A stretch of 64,000 nucleotides of DNA, from assembly GCF_963678975.1 (NCBI RefSeq), contig NC_089276.1, positions 24,101,059 to 24,165,058 of the forward strand, given 5' to 3'. Shown piece by piece: positions 23,521 to 35,525 of the stretch. The notes under the pieces are model-generated. The model saw nothing but the letters and a program-made list of their open reading frames with translations, had not been told where the DNA came from and searched no databases. Position numbers and translations under genes: made by a program. Numbering within the stretch: the first letter of the stretch is position 1; every line of letters starts with the position of its first letter. The DNA is from Dysidea avara. Taxonomy: Eukaryota > Porifera > Demospongiae > Dictyoceratida > Dysideidae.

Positions 23521-24000
23521 ACTGTTTAATGCCACTTCATCCGGAGACGTGCCTTTTGGCATACCGCAGTACGTACAATGCACGCATCATGAACTTATCT
23601 TTATCCTCCTTTGTTCTTTTTACTGACTGCCCAAGGTGTCAATTCAGAGTAGTGCGATGCATGGTTTCTCTACATTTGTAAATGGGAATTGTCTGTATTT
23701 TCTGTGGTCATTGGATTGATTGCAGAGATGCTTCTGATACTGTTCTTCATTTGTAACGCTGTGTAACGGGCTGAAAATAGGTGAACTTGAAGCGTAATTG
23801 CCACTTCACTTTCAAGTCAGTAATTGATAGTTGGGTGTGCAAATTATCCGTATTTTTCGTGGTAACTGGATTGATTGCAGAAGCGCTTCTCCTACTGTTC
23901 TTCATGTGTAATGGGCTGAACATAGATGAAAGTGAAGCATAATGACCACTTAACTTTTTGAGTCAGTAACTGATAGTTGGGGTGCCCATTCAGACGAAAA
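23521..24000 (-). repeat. Dispersed repeat family (AAAAGGCACCTCT family), reverse copies
   Basis: GCCTTTTGGCATACCGCAGTACGTACAATG is the reverse complement of the block at 59160-59190. GGATTGATTGCAGAAGCGCTTCTCCTACTGTTCTTCATGTGTAA occurs twice here (23713 and 23870) and once loosely at 29703, indicating a tandemly arranged or duplicated repeat. Confidence 0.6.
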
Positions 24001-24085
24001 CATTAACTTTGGTGCTATCCTTTTTTTTTTGATGCGGTATGCGTAGGTTCACCATCATACTAATGTTACACAAAAAGTTAACAAA

Positions 24086-24308
24086 CAAGCATAAGGACAA
24101 ATTAAGAATTTTAAGTTCAATTAGGGATCATACTGTAGAAAAAAAGTAGAAAAATAAGGGAGGTCACCCACACCTGCAGATATACTAGTAAACAACTGGT
24201 AGATGTTCACTAGTATAACTGCAGGTGTAGGCGATCTCCTTTGTTTCCCTACTTTTTTCTATGATCCCTAATCAAACTTAAAATTCCTAATTTTTCCTTA
24301 TGCTTGCT
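24086..24308. mobile_element. Palindromic MITE, ~220 bp
   Basis: The left arm (AAGCATAAGGACAAATT...TTAGGGATCATA...AAGTAG...AAGGGAGGTC...CACCTGCAG) is mirrored by the right arm ending TTTTTCCTTATGCTTGCT. The arms meet with almost no loop, near 24207. A related but more diverged element is at about 30050-30260. Confidence 0.8.
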
Positions 24309-25046
24309 ATATTTCATGTTCAGACTCAGACAGATAATTAGCCGAATGGTTGTCATAACTGAGTTCGTGAATGGACAGCAATGAAAATAACTGATCCAAT
24401 GCAGGCTGTTAAAAAGGCGAGATCAAGAACATTTACTGCTCATAAAGCCTGTAATCAAAGGTATGATATTAAAATTTGGCCAAGAAGGATTTATACTATA
24501 GTAGACATGAACTACTGGTTGCACTATTATAGAAGCTAAACCTTTCATATCTACAGAATAATACGTATGTCCTCTTATAAAAACACTAGCACACACAATG
24601 AAATCTCATAAATTTGGTCATTACAAGACTTCTGAACCACTGGTAATAATGGCAAAGAGAACTTAGAAATTTGTCATGTTCAAGGATGGATAAAAATTTG
24701 TGTAAAAAACATTTTACTGAAATCTCTGCAGTTAAATGTTATCCATACACAAAAAAAAACATGCCAAACTGTGAAAAATAATGCAGCCTTAAAAAGCCTG
24801 GGCAGAAATTTGTGCGAGAGTTCTATTGCAAAGAATTTATTTAATTTAAAAATCTCGGATACTGAAATACCTATTTGGATACATCAAGGCTATAGACCTG
24901 ATGTCACAGTAGTTACATAATCACATCTGTGGGGTAGAAAATGTATGCATGCATGCTATTGGAACATGAATTACTTTGCCTCAAAGTTTGTTGAAAAATT
25001 TGATCACATTACCTGGAGCAAGGAAGAGAGTACTTTAAGTAGTACA

Positions 25047-25170
25047 GGTTATAGTTGTAACATGGGCATGAGAGCTTTTCCTTATACGTATGTATGCCCG
25101 AGGGCCACAGGTCCAAGGGCAGAGGGCATACATATCAGGCAAAGCCCGAATGCCCCTTGTTACAGCTAAT
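25047..25170. repeat. Palindromic GC-core repeat
   Basis: GTTGTAACATGGGCAT...GTATGCCCGAGGGCC is mirrored by GGGCAGAGGGCATACATA...GAATGCCCCTTGTTACAG. The core GCCCGAGGGCCACAGGTCC matches the copies near 8031, 14232 and 18910. Confidence 0.65.
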
Positions 25171-25454
25171 ATGTAAGGCAGATAACCTGTACAAGGTGAT
25201 CAATCGCCCAAGCCAATACGAGTGCAGCTACTGGATGCATACCTCAAATTTTTGAATATGTGTCAGCAGTTAGTACGTTCTGGTTATGTTCGGTTATGAT
25301 GTTCGGTTATGAGAAACGAAGATATCATGGAGAATTTCAGTTACGTGAGTTCAATGTTTTAATCAGTGCTATTGAATCGTTTATGGGAAAAGTACAGAGT
25401 TTACTAAAGAGAAATCACTGGACACAGGTGAGGTCCCCTACAACTGGAGAGTGG

Positions 25455-26520
25455 CTCAATAGTGATGTACAACAACTCCAAGAAGACTTGCAATCCTTAC
25501 AATTATGGGAAAGTACCTGGCGACAGTGGTCCCTCGATTATCCAGCCATCAATTAACCGAACATTCGGTTATCCGAACTGGGAGATTGACTGTTCTATTA
25601 GAGCATTTTGTCGAGGGTGTGTGTTCTATTAGAGTATTTGAACGGAGTTCTGTATATAAATGAATGGGCTTCTATTATCCAAACTTTTCGATTATCTGAA
25701 CACACCCAGGGCCCAGCTAGTTCGGATAATCGAGGGACCACTGTACTTAAATTTAGCATACCTAAATGTCATGTCTTAAAAGTCACTAGAGCCACCAAAC
25801 ACAAGATAATATCTGACTATTACCTGCACTACACTCCATTACAAATAGTTGAGAATTGTATGTACCTGGGCGTTACTATACAATCAGATCTAAATTGGTT
25901 TAAACCTATACACAATATTACAGTTAAAGCCAGCCATACCTTGTCCTTCCTAAGAATAAATCTTAAATTACATAATCAACAACTTAAAGAAACTGCCTAT
26001 TTTTCCTTAGTCCAACCACAATTAGAATATGCAAGCATCATTTGGTCGCCATGGCAAAGAAGAGACATAGAGAAGTTAGAGAAGATTAATCGAAGAGCTG
26101 CAAGGTTTATTACAAACAATTTTTATCGTACTAGTAGTGTATCAAGTATGATTCATCAACTTGGGTGGCAAGAAACTCGTAGACATATATAACTTCCGTT
26201 TGTGCTTCCTTTCTAAGATCATTCATAACTTGACATGTGTCCCACTCAGTGACATCATTTCATCTAATACCACAACAGCAGAATCCACCATCACAAGATC
26301 TCACGCAAATAATATTTTAGTTCCATTTGTAAGAACAGACACTTATAAGCACTCATTCGGACCTAATGCTTGTAACATCTGGAATAACTTACCTAATCAC
26401 ATCAAAGAAATTACCTCTATTGAACAGTTTAAGAGCCAAATTAATCAATTGTAATTACATAAATGCCCCCCCCCCCCATCCCGTGTAAAGTCTTTGCTTG
26501 CAAAGTTGACACAGTAATAA
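25455..26520 (+). mobile_element. LINE fragment: 3' half of ORF2, interrupted
   Basis: The encoded pieces are DVQQLQEDLQSLQLWESTW, KCHVLKVTRATKHK, ENCMYLGVTIQSDLNW, QLEYASIIWSPW and KINRRAARFITNNFY. After a one-frame shift near 26175 it continues with CNIWNNLPNHIKEITSIEQF, a stop, and a TAATAATAAATAAATA tail. These are the region after the reverse-transcriptase active site and the C-terminus of a CR1/jockey-like ORF2. A pogo-like MITE splits it at 25524-25743. The active site itself is missing. Confidence 0.85.
25524..25743. mobile_element. pogo/Tigger-like MITE inside the LINE
   Basis: The ends CAGTGGTCCCTCGATTATCC (25524) and GGATAATCGAGGGACCACTG (to 25743) are perfect inverted repeats of the CAGTNGNCCCTCGNTTATCC type known from Tc1/mariner-pogo elements. 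The right flank has TA; the left has GA, so the expected TA duplication is not intact. Inside are two copies of the TTCTATTAGAG motif. Removing it joins LQLWESTW to LKF...KCHVLKVT of the LINE. Confidence 0.85.
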
Positions 26521-27373
26521 TAAATAAATATATAGATTCTGGGGATTGTTTGAAGGGCTGCAAACAAGCAGTGAACAAAGTAAAACTAATGTTTTTGTGT
26601 TTTGTTGCAGAAATCACTCAGTAGCTGCAACAGGTACATGGAACAAGAAAACATCTTGCTTAATTGTTCGCACCTTTTTTCTCCACCCAAATACAGAAGG
26701 GAAAAAAGTGGTCTGGGTACGGGACTACATGTACAAGATATATTGGAAGTGCCACCTCCTTGTTGATCAATGATGGTTTTATATACGGTATAGCTATAGA
26801 CGCCCTGCCCCTATGGTAGTAACAAGTGAGTTCTTGATGTCATTTAATCATCACGTTGATTTTAGCCAGGTTATGAGGTAAAATGGCTTAAATTGAGCCG
26901 AGGGGTACATAACGAGCCATAAATTAATCATCTACAAAATTTCAAAGATGACTGCCCATCTTTCAGAAATATGACTACCTATATTTCATCTTTCGAGACA
27001 AATTTTAGTTCCAATTTCTCCGTAAAATTTAAATTAGTAAATCCGTAAATTTTAGTTAGGCCTACATCTTTACGATCGTCAAATTTCATCTTTCAAACTG
27101 CACAAATTTCAGAAATTATTTCAGAGATGGTCAACGAAATTTCAGGTCATTACCTACCCCTCGAATTGAGCCTACTGTGAATGTCACGCAATGTTATATG
27201 ACCCTTAAAATTTAAAACACGTCCACGCTCACCCTTCAATCTGAAGATACCATCAACACCACGGAAACAAATGACAGCACTGAAAGTCAGGCAGAACAGT
27301 ACAACGAGGGCGATCGCAGGATCGGTCACCTGACCACAATTTTCGCTGCTGAAGCGCGCGGGCGCTTAATTGT

Positions 27374-28013
27374 ACAATATAATTTGACCGTATTTTGGAA
27401 AACCATACATTTGGGCACATGCAAAATTTGTGGGAATCCTCAATTGAAAATTTCAGCGATTTTTTTAAAAATTAACCCTTTTACATATTCTGATAAAGCA
27501 ACTATTAAGCCTTCTTGCTATGAAATTTCACACCCATAGCTTCTTTATTCTAGGAGATTATATCAGGCCATGTAGTAGTTTCACAATGCGTGGGACAGCA
27601 ATTATCTTACAAATTGGGTGATTTGTTCATTCCCAAAACCAAACATTTTCTTGTCTTTAGACAATAATACAAGTGATTTAATTGAGGAAAAGCACAAAGA
27701 ACACATGATTACACTCTAAAGGATCTCTTTTCATCCATTTTAGATTGTGAGAAAAGAGATCTTTGTCAACAAAATGATTTGTCATCATTTTGTCACACCT
27801 GATCACTATATACTTCCATAAACTGATAATGAAAAGTTGGTTTGTTATGTATTAGATAGTAAATTAGCCATATCTTTGGAATGCTTCAAAGTATCATCAT
27901 AAAATTTTCACACAAGGTAGATAAACACTCAGCGCTTCATTGTAGCTATAAAAAAGAAAATTGGTCTCTGTGCCCAAATGTATGGTTTTTCAAAATAGGG
28001 TCACATATTGCAC
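27374..28013. mobile_element. MITE with ~40-bp TIRs, about 640 bp
   Basis: The left end (CAATATAATTTGACCGTATTTTGGAAAACCATACATTTGGGCAC) is repeated inverted at 27969-28013 with few changes. No coding frame is seen inside. The target duplication is not resolved. Confidence 0.7.
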
Positions 28014-28320
28014 CTGAGGCATTTCATTAGATCATTCCAAATAATCTTTATCTTGCAAGTCACAGATATTGAGACACCAGGGTATGGATGAATTGTGTCA
28101 ACAAATTCCCACACAGAGCCAAAAGTAATGCTATGGCAGAAATACAGCTTCTCAACTGTTTGGCTCGAGATTGTACTAGTCAGCATGCATGATCACTGCT
28201 AGAAATTAAATTTTTTTTGGGTGAATTAGTGTAGGCAACCTCAGTATCATATCACATGAATGCGCTGCTTTTAAAACTATGCCTATGGACTATCATTACC
28301 AACTTTGTCTGTAGAAGACG

Positions 28321-28539
28321 GGACATGACATTATGATAAAAAAAGGAAAAATAATGTATTAGGAATGCAATATTAAATTGCCAGGTGACAACACCAATAT
28401 TTAATAGATGGCTGACAACTTTTGATGCTATTCAACAACAGTAGTCTTTTCACTGCTGCACCATGTTGCCTTAAATTTGCATTCCCGTATGTAGTTTGCA
28501 ATACATTATTTTTCCTTTTTTAATCATAACCTTATGTCC
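28321..28539. mobile_element. MITE, ~220 bp
   Basis: GGACATGACATTATGATAAA-AAAAGGAAAAATAATGTATT at the left end is mirrored by AATACATTATTTTTCCTTTTTTAATCATAACCTTATGTCC at the right end. Confidence 0.7.
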
Positions 28540-28706
28540 ATCCAAACTTGGTAATGTGTAGGAATAAATGTCTATTGATTAAAACCAACACATTCCAAAG
28601 GGTTGAAGCCAGGCATAGTCCTTAACCACAAAATTATCTTCCACTAACCACAAAATTTCTTTCCTTATACTACAAAGCCATATTCTCTCTGTGTAGCTAG
28701 GTGAGT

Positions 28707-28758
28707 TTGTGTTGTGTGTGCGTGCGTGCGTCCGTGTGTGTGTGTGTGTGTGTGTGTA
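28707..28758. repeat. TG/CA microsatellite
   Basis: GTGTG and GTGCGTGC runs, then a pure (GT)n tract to about 28757. Open frames across it (for example repeated Thr-His) are artefacts. Confidence 0.9.
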
Positions 28759-29639
28759 CATGTGGGGAGTATATTAGTCACACCCATGTGTATTGAGTGG
28801 GAGTAGCTTTTTAATATCACATAATTATGTGAGCATGCAACAGTGCATGTGTGCATGCATGCATGCTACTCTCTGGATTGATTTGATTGAATCATGCTAC
28901 ATCTATACCACATCAATTAGTCTAATAGAGTGTTAACCACATCAAAAGGATACTTAAATAACTGTTGATGTGGTTTAACTTCCTTTAAGAAACATTCTGT
29001 GAGGTATAAACTATTTGTTTCTTTCAATTACAATTTCTTTTGTCATTTACAAACACATGCTCCTTTATAGCCTGCAGCTCACTTAAATAAAACCAGCCAT
29101 CAGGAAGCCACAAGCTGCCAACTAAATTGATAGAGAGCGATTGACACGCTAATTGTTTGTAATGTGCATGCATGTGTGAGTGTTATCTTCCTCCAGGACA
29201 AGATACTAACTACACAGCATGTTGTGATACAGCATAACGCAATCAACATTAAAATCGCAATAGCTGGTCTATCACATCATACTTCAGTCTTCTTGTTTTG
29301 TTATTATTGATATACCAGTCCTCTCTACGAATATATAGTCTGCTAGCTATAGTCTGAATATAGTTTCAATATAGGCTTTAGCTTCTGTAGCAGAAAATAT
29401 GTATACTGGTCTTCTCTACAAAAGTAGTAGTTTATTCCTCTGTAGAATTAGCTAATTAGTGCTGAATTGAATACACTATGGCAACAAAAATCATGCCAGA
29501 TTATTCTTGTTATTTTAGTGTATCCAATTTGGCATTAATTGTACAGAACAAGTAGAATCATGCAATTCTACTGTAGCTTTTCCTGTGCAGCCTAAGATGT
29601 GTCTTTTTGCTAACTGCAGCAGCTATGGTGCATACATCA

Positions 29640-29960
29640 TGCCTGTCGGCTTTAGTGCAGGTGGCTGTCATGAAAATCACCTGCCATTAATTTTTGTAGA
29701 GATTGGATTGATTGCAAAGGTACTTCTCATATACTGTTCTCTGTTTGTAACACTGTTGCTATAACGGGTAAAAAATGGCCACTTTGATCAGCTTTGTTCT
29801 ACTCATTGCAAACAAAGAACAGTACAATTAGAAGTGCCTCTGCAATCAAATTGCAACTAAACATATTTCTGGCTATCAACGAGAAGGAAAACCAATGGTC
29901 ACATTGCTTTCCAGTAGTTGATAGCCATTGTTGAAGTCACTCAATTAGCTTTTGTAATAT
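29640..29960. repeat. Dispersed repeat, inverted pair
   Basis: GGATTGATTGCAAAGGTACTTCTCATATACTGTTC is mirrored by GAACAGTACAATTAGAAGTGCCTCTGCAATCA at about 29818-29853. It is related to the copies at 23700 and 23870. Confidence 0.55.
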
Positions 29961-30049
29961 GTTTGATATGGCACCATTCTTTCCTTTGATGTGGTATATG
30001 ACCAGTCATAAGTTATGTTGCAAAAAATTAAATGTATCAATTTCATATT

Positions 30050-30260
30050 TGAGTATGGATCAAAGAAATAAAAAACAATGAAACAAGGGAGGTCATCTAC
30101 ACTACCTGCAGCTGTGCATTTAATCCCTATACTCCGGTCATGGCTATTGTATTATGTATATTATAGTCCATGCAATGTAGGGATTAATGTCCAGTAAATT
30201 TTTAGTATAGCTGCAGATATAGCTAAATGACCTACCTTATTTCATTGCTTTTTTTTCTAT
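30050..30260. mobile_element. Diverged palindromic MITE
   Basis: GGATCAAAGAAATAAAAAACAATGAAACAAGGGAGGTCAT...CTGCAG is mirrored by CTGCAGATATAGCTAAATGACCTACCTTATTTCATTGCTTTTTTTTC. The order of blocks is that of the element at 24086-24308. Confidence 0.6.
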
Positions 30261-31700
30261 GATATCATAAATATTTTTTTACACTTATACATAGAACGTA
30301 AGCATTGAGCTGAGCCCTTAAAAACATTTAATAATTCATGGATGGTAATACCCAATTTGGCAAATTTTTAGTGCTCCTTGACCTGCTAAAAATATTTCAA
30401 AATCTTTTCACTCAAATGTCTGATACATTATATGTGACCAGTTTCCAAACATTTTCTATAAGAAAGCGATAAGAACACATAGTCTTATACAACCCTTTCC
30501 CAAACTTGTAATGGAGCCAAAGCACACTTGTCTGCTCTTGACACCTTTACTGTCAGCTGGTTAGCTGAAAAGCTTAGAAAAAATCTACTTTCTCAGTCAA
30601 TGTGTACATACTATAGGCAAGAGTATTATAATGAACTCTTGTTATAGGCCATCAAAGCATCATCTATTTGATAGCCGCACTATCCAATTTTTCACAGTCT
30701 AGATCATGTTATACAAATTGTATTGACAGTACTTGCCATGCCCTCAACCATATGCATATCCATGCAGGTGTTGCATTTAGATAACCTTGTTTTGTAGTTG
30801 CATGTGACCAGGATATGCATCCACAATACAAAAGAACTGTATACCAGTAAGTTCACACTCAATTCACGACCTACGTATATTAGCATTGTCTGTTCTATTC
30901 TTTTCCCAATGAAAATAGGAAATACTGAAATTCAAAACTCCACATAATCCCACCTCCTCATCAGCATGTATAAGGAGTGTATACCAGTCCATCATGATCA
31001 CCTGAGCATTTGTCCTCTATATTTTTATGATACTGTACCATCATTGAAACAATGAGAAAAGTGTACAAGATACACGCATCAATCAATACTCTTAATGATA
31101 TAGCTATATCATTGTTATTAGGTCATTTCATTTTTCAGTACATTGTATGTATGGCTACATGTATAGGAGCATTTAAGGTATAAAGAGGTTTTGGGTTTCT
31201 ATGCAAGGAAGTTATGGAACACAACTCGGCTTTCTATCACATTAATGTATGGCAATCTGTTGAGTTTTTAACGACTTATCAAGGTCTCTCTGCAGGGCTG
31301 TGCCCCCAGACTCCCACATCAGTAACTGATGGAGTGGCTAATGCTCCTAGTGTGATCTGTATTGTAACAAATCTGACAGGTATAACATCACCCACCACTG
31401 ATACTTGTATACCTGTATGTATCCTTAATGTAGCAATAAAAAGAAAATTAATGCTGTTCAGGAATTTCTTTTCAAAGTCAAACTCAAACAGAAGTGAGCT
31501 GACTATAAATTTCTCATGTGACTTAGTGATCACATGACTTAATACTGTTTGTACAGAGCATTATTGTAGCCAAATAAATGCACATACAATTTCTCTACAG
31601 AAGAATAATTTGTGTGTAGCTATATAGCTAGCTATCTACATGTTAATTTTACCTGGCTATCACAATATGTCTTTGTATATACAAATTAAAGTATATGTAG
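30261..31700. other. No gene recognised
   Basis: A 107-codon frame (31214-31537, +) and an overlapping 84-codon frame on the other strand have no family features I recognise. I do not call either as a gene. Confidence 0.4.
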
Positions 31701-33165
31701 CACTACTAACTCATATACCCATGGTTTTCCTATGAACTCAAATTCACGGGTTATTCATATTTATGACCCTATGAATACTTTCTGTTTCATAGGCTGTGAA
31801 TTTTATGCACCCTATGAATTATATATGAATCATCCCATGAAAACACCATGACTTTAACATGAATTATTATCCCATGACTCCCAGATGAATTGACCATGAA
31901 ACTACTACCATACAATGGATGAATATGTCATGAACACTCTATGAAGTGCACTATGAAATTTACATGAATGTCTCATGAATTTTACATGAATATATTAATG
32001 AAATTTACATGAATTTAGCAATAAAATTTTCATGAATATCTCATGAACTTATCAATGAAATTACATGAACATCCTATGAGATACCATAAAAGTGTTCCAG
32101 ATCTGACATCATGAAATAATGTCTATGCAGACAGAAAATGCTATGTTAATCACAAAGCAGCAACTCCAAAACACCTACAAATTGAAGTTCAATGTAATTA
32201 CAACTTATCATGAATTACAACAGTTGAAAGACATTATACCCATGTCCCATACTACGATAATGGACCACAAATCTGCCATTATGTATTGCTATTATGCACG
32301 TATCTTTATTTGAAAGTTCTGGGATCACAGAGTAGCTAACAGCATATAAATATCTAAGTTGATTTGCTAAGATGTGCTTAGTCTAGCATTTATCCAAAAT
32401 TAAGCAGAGAAGAAGAGTACTACAGTATTAGCAATAAGCATTTAAGTCCAACTCTGCTCCCAAAACGCTACTCAACAATTCATGACAGCGAAAATTAGCC
32501 AGTTCCTCATTATCAAACAAAATTTCTTGAGGGCACACAGGTGACTAAGTGAACATGCGCAGCTGATTAAGTTAACATATCAGGTGACTAAGTAAGTTTG
32601 TAAACTATAGGTTAATTTTAAAAAGATGTATGTAAATGCTGCAGTGACCACTGTACCATACATCAAATAGATTTGAATGTGTATCTTGTCATATCCTATG
32701 GCTACTTTTTGCTAATTGGAACCATCAAACACAGAATGGAACAATTAGTATTGATTCACCAAACACCTGACACTACTCAGGACATCATGTGTAATTAAAT
32801 TGGTCTTTGATTCAGGAGTCAGAAATATGGCAATACCGATAACTGAACACATTTACTTTTCCAATTCTCTCCCTTGGTCTCACCGATGTTGCTGCACTAG
32901 CAACATGTAATAAAGCAATGTAGCACTTTCAAAGTGTTCTATGTAGCTCATTTGATCTGGTCTGTCCCATTCCTTAGTGGTAACCCTTGAAAGTTTGTAG
33001 CCTAGTGCATCTTAATAATATTTAAATAGGGTGCTAACTTAGTATAGACTCTTTCCAAAACCACGCCTTCTCTGGGGAAACCATGGAAACTCAACGTCCG
33101 CCATTTTGAATGGGGCCACGGTATAATTAATAGTTTATTTACCACTTGAATAACGAGTGCGGTTG

Positions 33166-33320
33166 ATGGAATTCCAGTTGATGGAAGCGGACATACCTGG
33201 TGCATCACTGGGGGAGCGACCACCAGAGGCTTTAAAGATAGCAGAATTGAAGTTTTGGTTACATTGCCGCGGAGCCAGTGGGCTGGCGAAGTTAAAAACT
33301 AAGAGCGATTTCGTGCAACG
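33166..33320 (+). CDS. ISL2EU YqaJ protein, exon 1 (SAP-like domain)
   Basis: The start is ATG at 33166 or, equally possible, 33181 (both in frame). The exon encodes a SAP-like helix-extended-helix (ALKIAELKFWLHCRG...LKTKSDFVQR), a DNA-binding motif. It ends at CAACG/GTTTGT with two bases of an Arg codon, completed by the first base of exon 2 at 33602 after an acceptor TTTTTACAG. The joined frame reads FVQRVKAYIHNG. The donor is weak, but the fusion is in frame and matches the usual order for this family. Confidence 0.7.
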
Positions 33321-33601
33321 GTTTGTCTTGGTAGCTAGCTACTAACTATAGTTATGCACTCACGCTAGCTTAGGAATGGCAGTGTGCGTATACACATAGC
33401 ATTTAGCGAGGTTACAGCTTCCTAGCTAGCCATACCGGCTGCTACTTGATGTCATGTGCATGTATATAGCTAGCTGTAGTAGGCTACACATCATAATGTA
33501 TAGCTATAGCTACCTATACTCGAGTGTATATGCACTGATAGCTGTATGGTATAGACTCGAAAATTTTGTGTCCTTCAATAGCTGTAACTCTATTTTTACA
33601 G

Positions 33602-35341
33602 GGTGAAAGCTTATATTCATAATGGGTGGGACAAGAACATAGTTGATCCTGATCCTGATAAGAAATATACACAAGCTCGTCTAGCTGCTGTTGCAGTGCC
33701 AACTGATTTGCAATCTTACCAGTTGCAGTCTGCACAATCCAATTCCAGTGATGAGTCAAGTTCATGGCCAAAAGGTCCCTACACACAGCAGATAGTAGGG
33801 GTGTTACCTCCATTACTTACTGATGACATCATTCTTACACATCTGCAAGCTTCCGGGGAACAGTTTAAACCTAAAAAGAAGACAAGTAGCCAATCAACGA
33901 ATATTGATTATTCAACTTTGCAGAGAGGGTATCAGTATTTTATGGAGGGATATATTCCTGGGAGATATGTAATGTTTTGCTTGAAAGATGGAGTTGCTTG
34001 GATAAAAGCCCGCTGTTACCACAGCCAAAAGAAACATGATGCAATGCATGAGGTTAGAGTTGCCATTACAAGTGAATATCCATGCTGTGTAACCAATGCT
34101 GTTTGTTCATGTGTGGCTGGGAAAGCTGGAGTGTGCAGTCATGTCATTGGCTTATTGAAGCAAATCATTCATTATGTCATGATGAAATTTAAGGCTGTTC
34201 CAGATGATCTGTGCTGTACACAAATGCAACAAACATGGCATAAACCTAGGTCTGTCCACATTGAAGCAGAGCCAGTGATGACTGTAACATTTTGCAAGGC
34301 AAAGCAAGTTATAGATAACAAGAAAACTCCAGCTGTTTGTAGCTTGTATGAAGCAAGGGCCAGTGTAATACAGGAGTATAACCATGAACAACAATTGAAG
34401 CTAAAAGAAGGTTTAGTTCTAAACAAGCCAACCTGTGCATTTGCTCAGATTCTTATGAACAGCTCTGCTGAACATTTGATAACAACTCCATTTGGAGCTG
34501 TTCCGTATTTTATCATACCAGAGTTTAGAGTATGAGCCAGTTACACGACGAGATAGACTGGAACCAGCTAAAACTGTATTACCATGTCTTCCACTAGATA
34601 TACTAAATAATGTACCATGTGTGTATACAATTAGTCATGACCAGGAACAGCTGGTATTGGATAAGTTAAGAGTCACATTGGAGGAAGCCCATACTCTTGA
34701 GCAAAGCACACGACAGCAGTCAACATCAGCTAAGTGGCAGGTTTCGAGAGTAGGTAGAGTGACAGCATCCCGCTTTGGTGATGTGTTGTTGAGACGTTCA
34801 CTTCCCACTGAACCATTTGTCAAGTCTTTCTTTGAAGTTAAAGATTATGCCTCTTTACCTGCCCAGCTTAGCCATGGTCTCCACAATGAAGCAAAAGCTC
34901 GGAATATTTATGCTTCACAGACAGGTTTTACAGTCAGAACTTGTGGATTGGTTGTCAACCCTTCATTGCCATGGCTTGATGCTTCACCAGATGCCTTAGT
35001 ATATGATATATCAGAGCCTTCAGTTGGACTGCTGGAGATTAAGTGCCCATACACCTACCGATTATCCAGTGGAAGAAGCTGCTTGTGATCCAAACTTTTT
35101 TGCTGAGTTGTGCAATGGTATGGTTACCTTAAAACACGAGCACAAACATTACTATCAGGTACAAAGACAAATGGCTTTGGCAAAAGTACAGTGGTGTGAT
35201 TTTATGATATACACTTTCAAAAACCACTCAGTAGAAAGAATAAGATTTAATGATGAATTTTGGGACAAAGCACAAACAGGGTTAACTGACTTTTATTTTA
35301 CTTACATCTTACCTAATGCATGCAGTAGACAAGAAATTTAA
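33602..35341 (+). pseudogene. ISL2EU YqaJ-type nuclease protein, exon 2, two frameshifts
   Basis: The first piece (to 34535) contains a SWIM-type zinc finger (CSCVAGKAGVCSH). The second (to 35088) contains the YqaJ/lambda-exonuclease-like core: LSHGLHNEAKARNIY, PWLDASPDALV and GLLEIKCPY. The third (to 35341) holds the YYQVQRQMAL motif and the C-terminus. The frame shifts near 34515 (after FGAVPY) and near 35065 (after KCPYTYR). The catalytic D-ExK residues and the QxQ motif are all present, so the gene decayed recently or the shifts are sequence errors. The predicted role is nuclease or recombination functions during transposition. Confidence 0.8.
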
Positions 35342-35525
35342 CTGACAGACATGGCTAACATTATTAGCTAGTATTCTATGTACAATAATAATTTATAATT
35401 TGTCATAATTTCACCAGCTTGTTTGAACATTGTAACTAAATTATATGAACAACTATAGATCATTTGTAATTTAAACAGATCGCAATAAACATTCACATGG
35501 GAAAAAACACTTACAGTTTAAGTAC

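Noticed and set aside
26890..27180. Possible element between GAGCCGAGGGGTACATAA and TACCTACCCCTCGAATTGAGCC
   Set aside because: The inverted match is short and broken, and no target duplication is visible; left out of the annotation.
28579..28856. Frames encoding repeated Thr-His on the minus strand
   Set aside because: Translation of a CA microsatellite.
31214..31537. 107-codon frame (+) with an 84-codon frame opposite
   Set aside because: No family resemblance, no splice signals or neighbours to support either strand.
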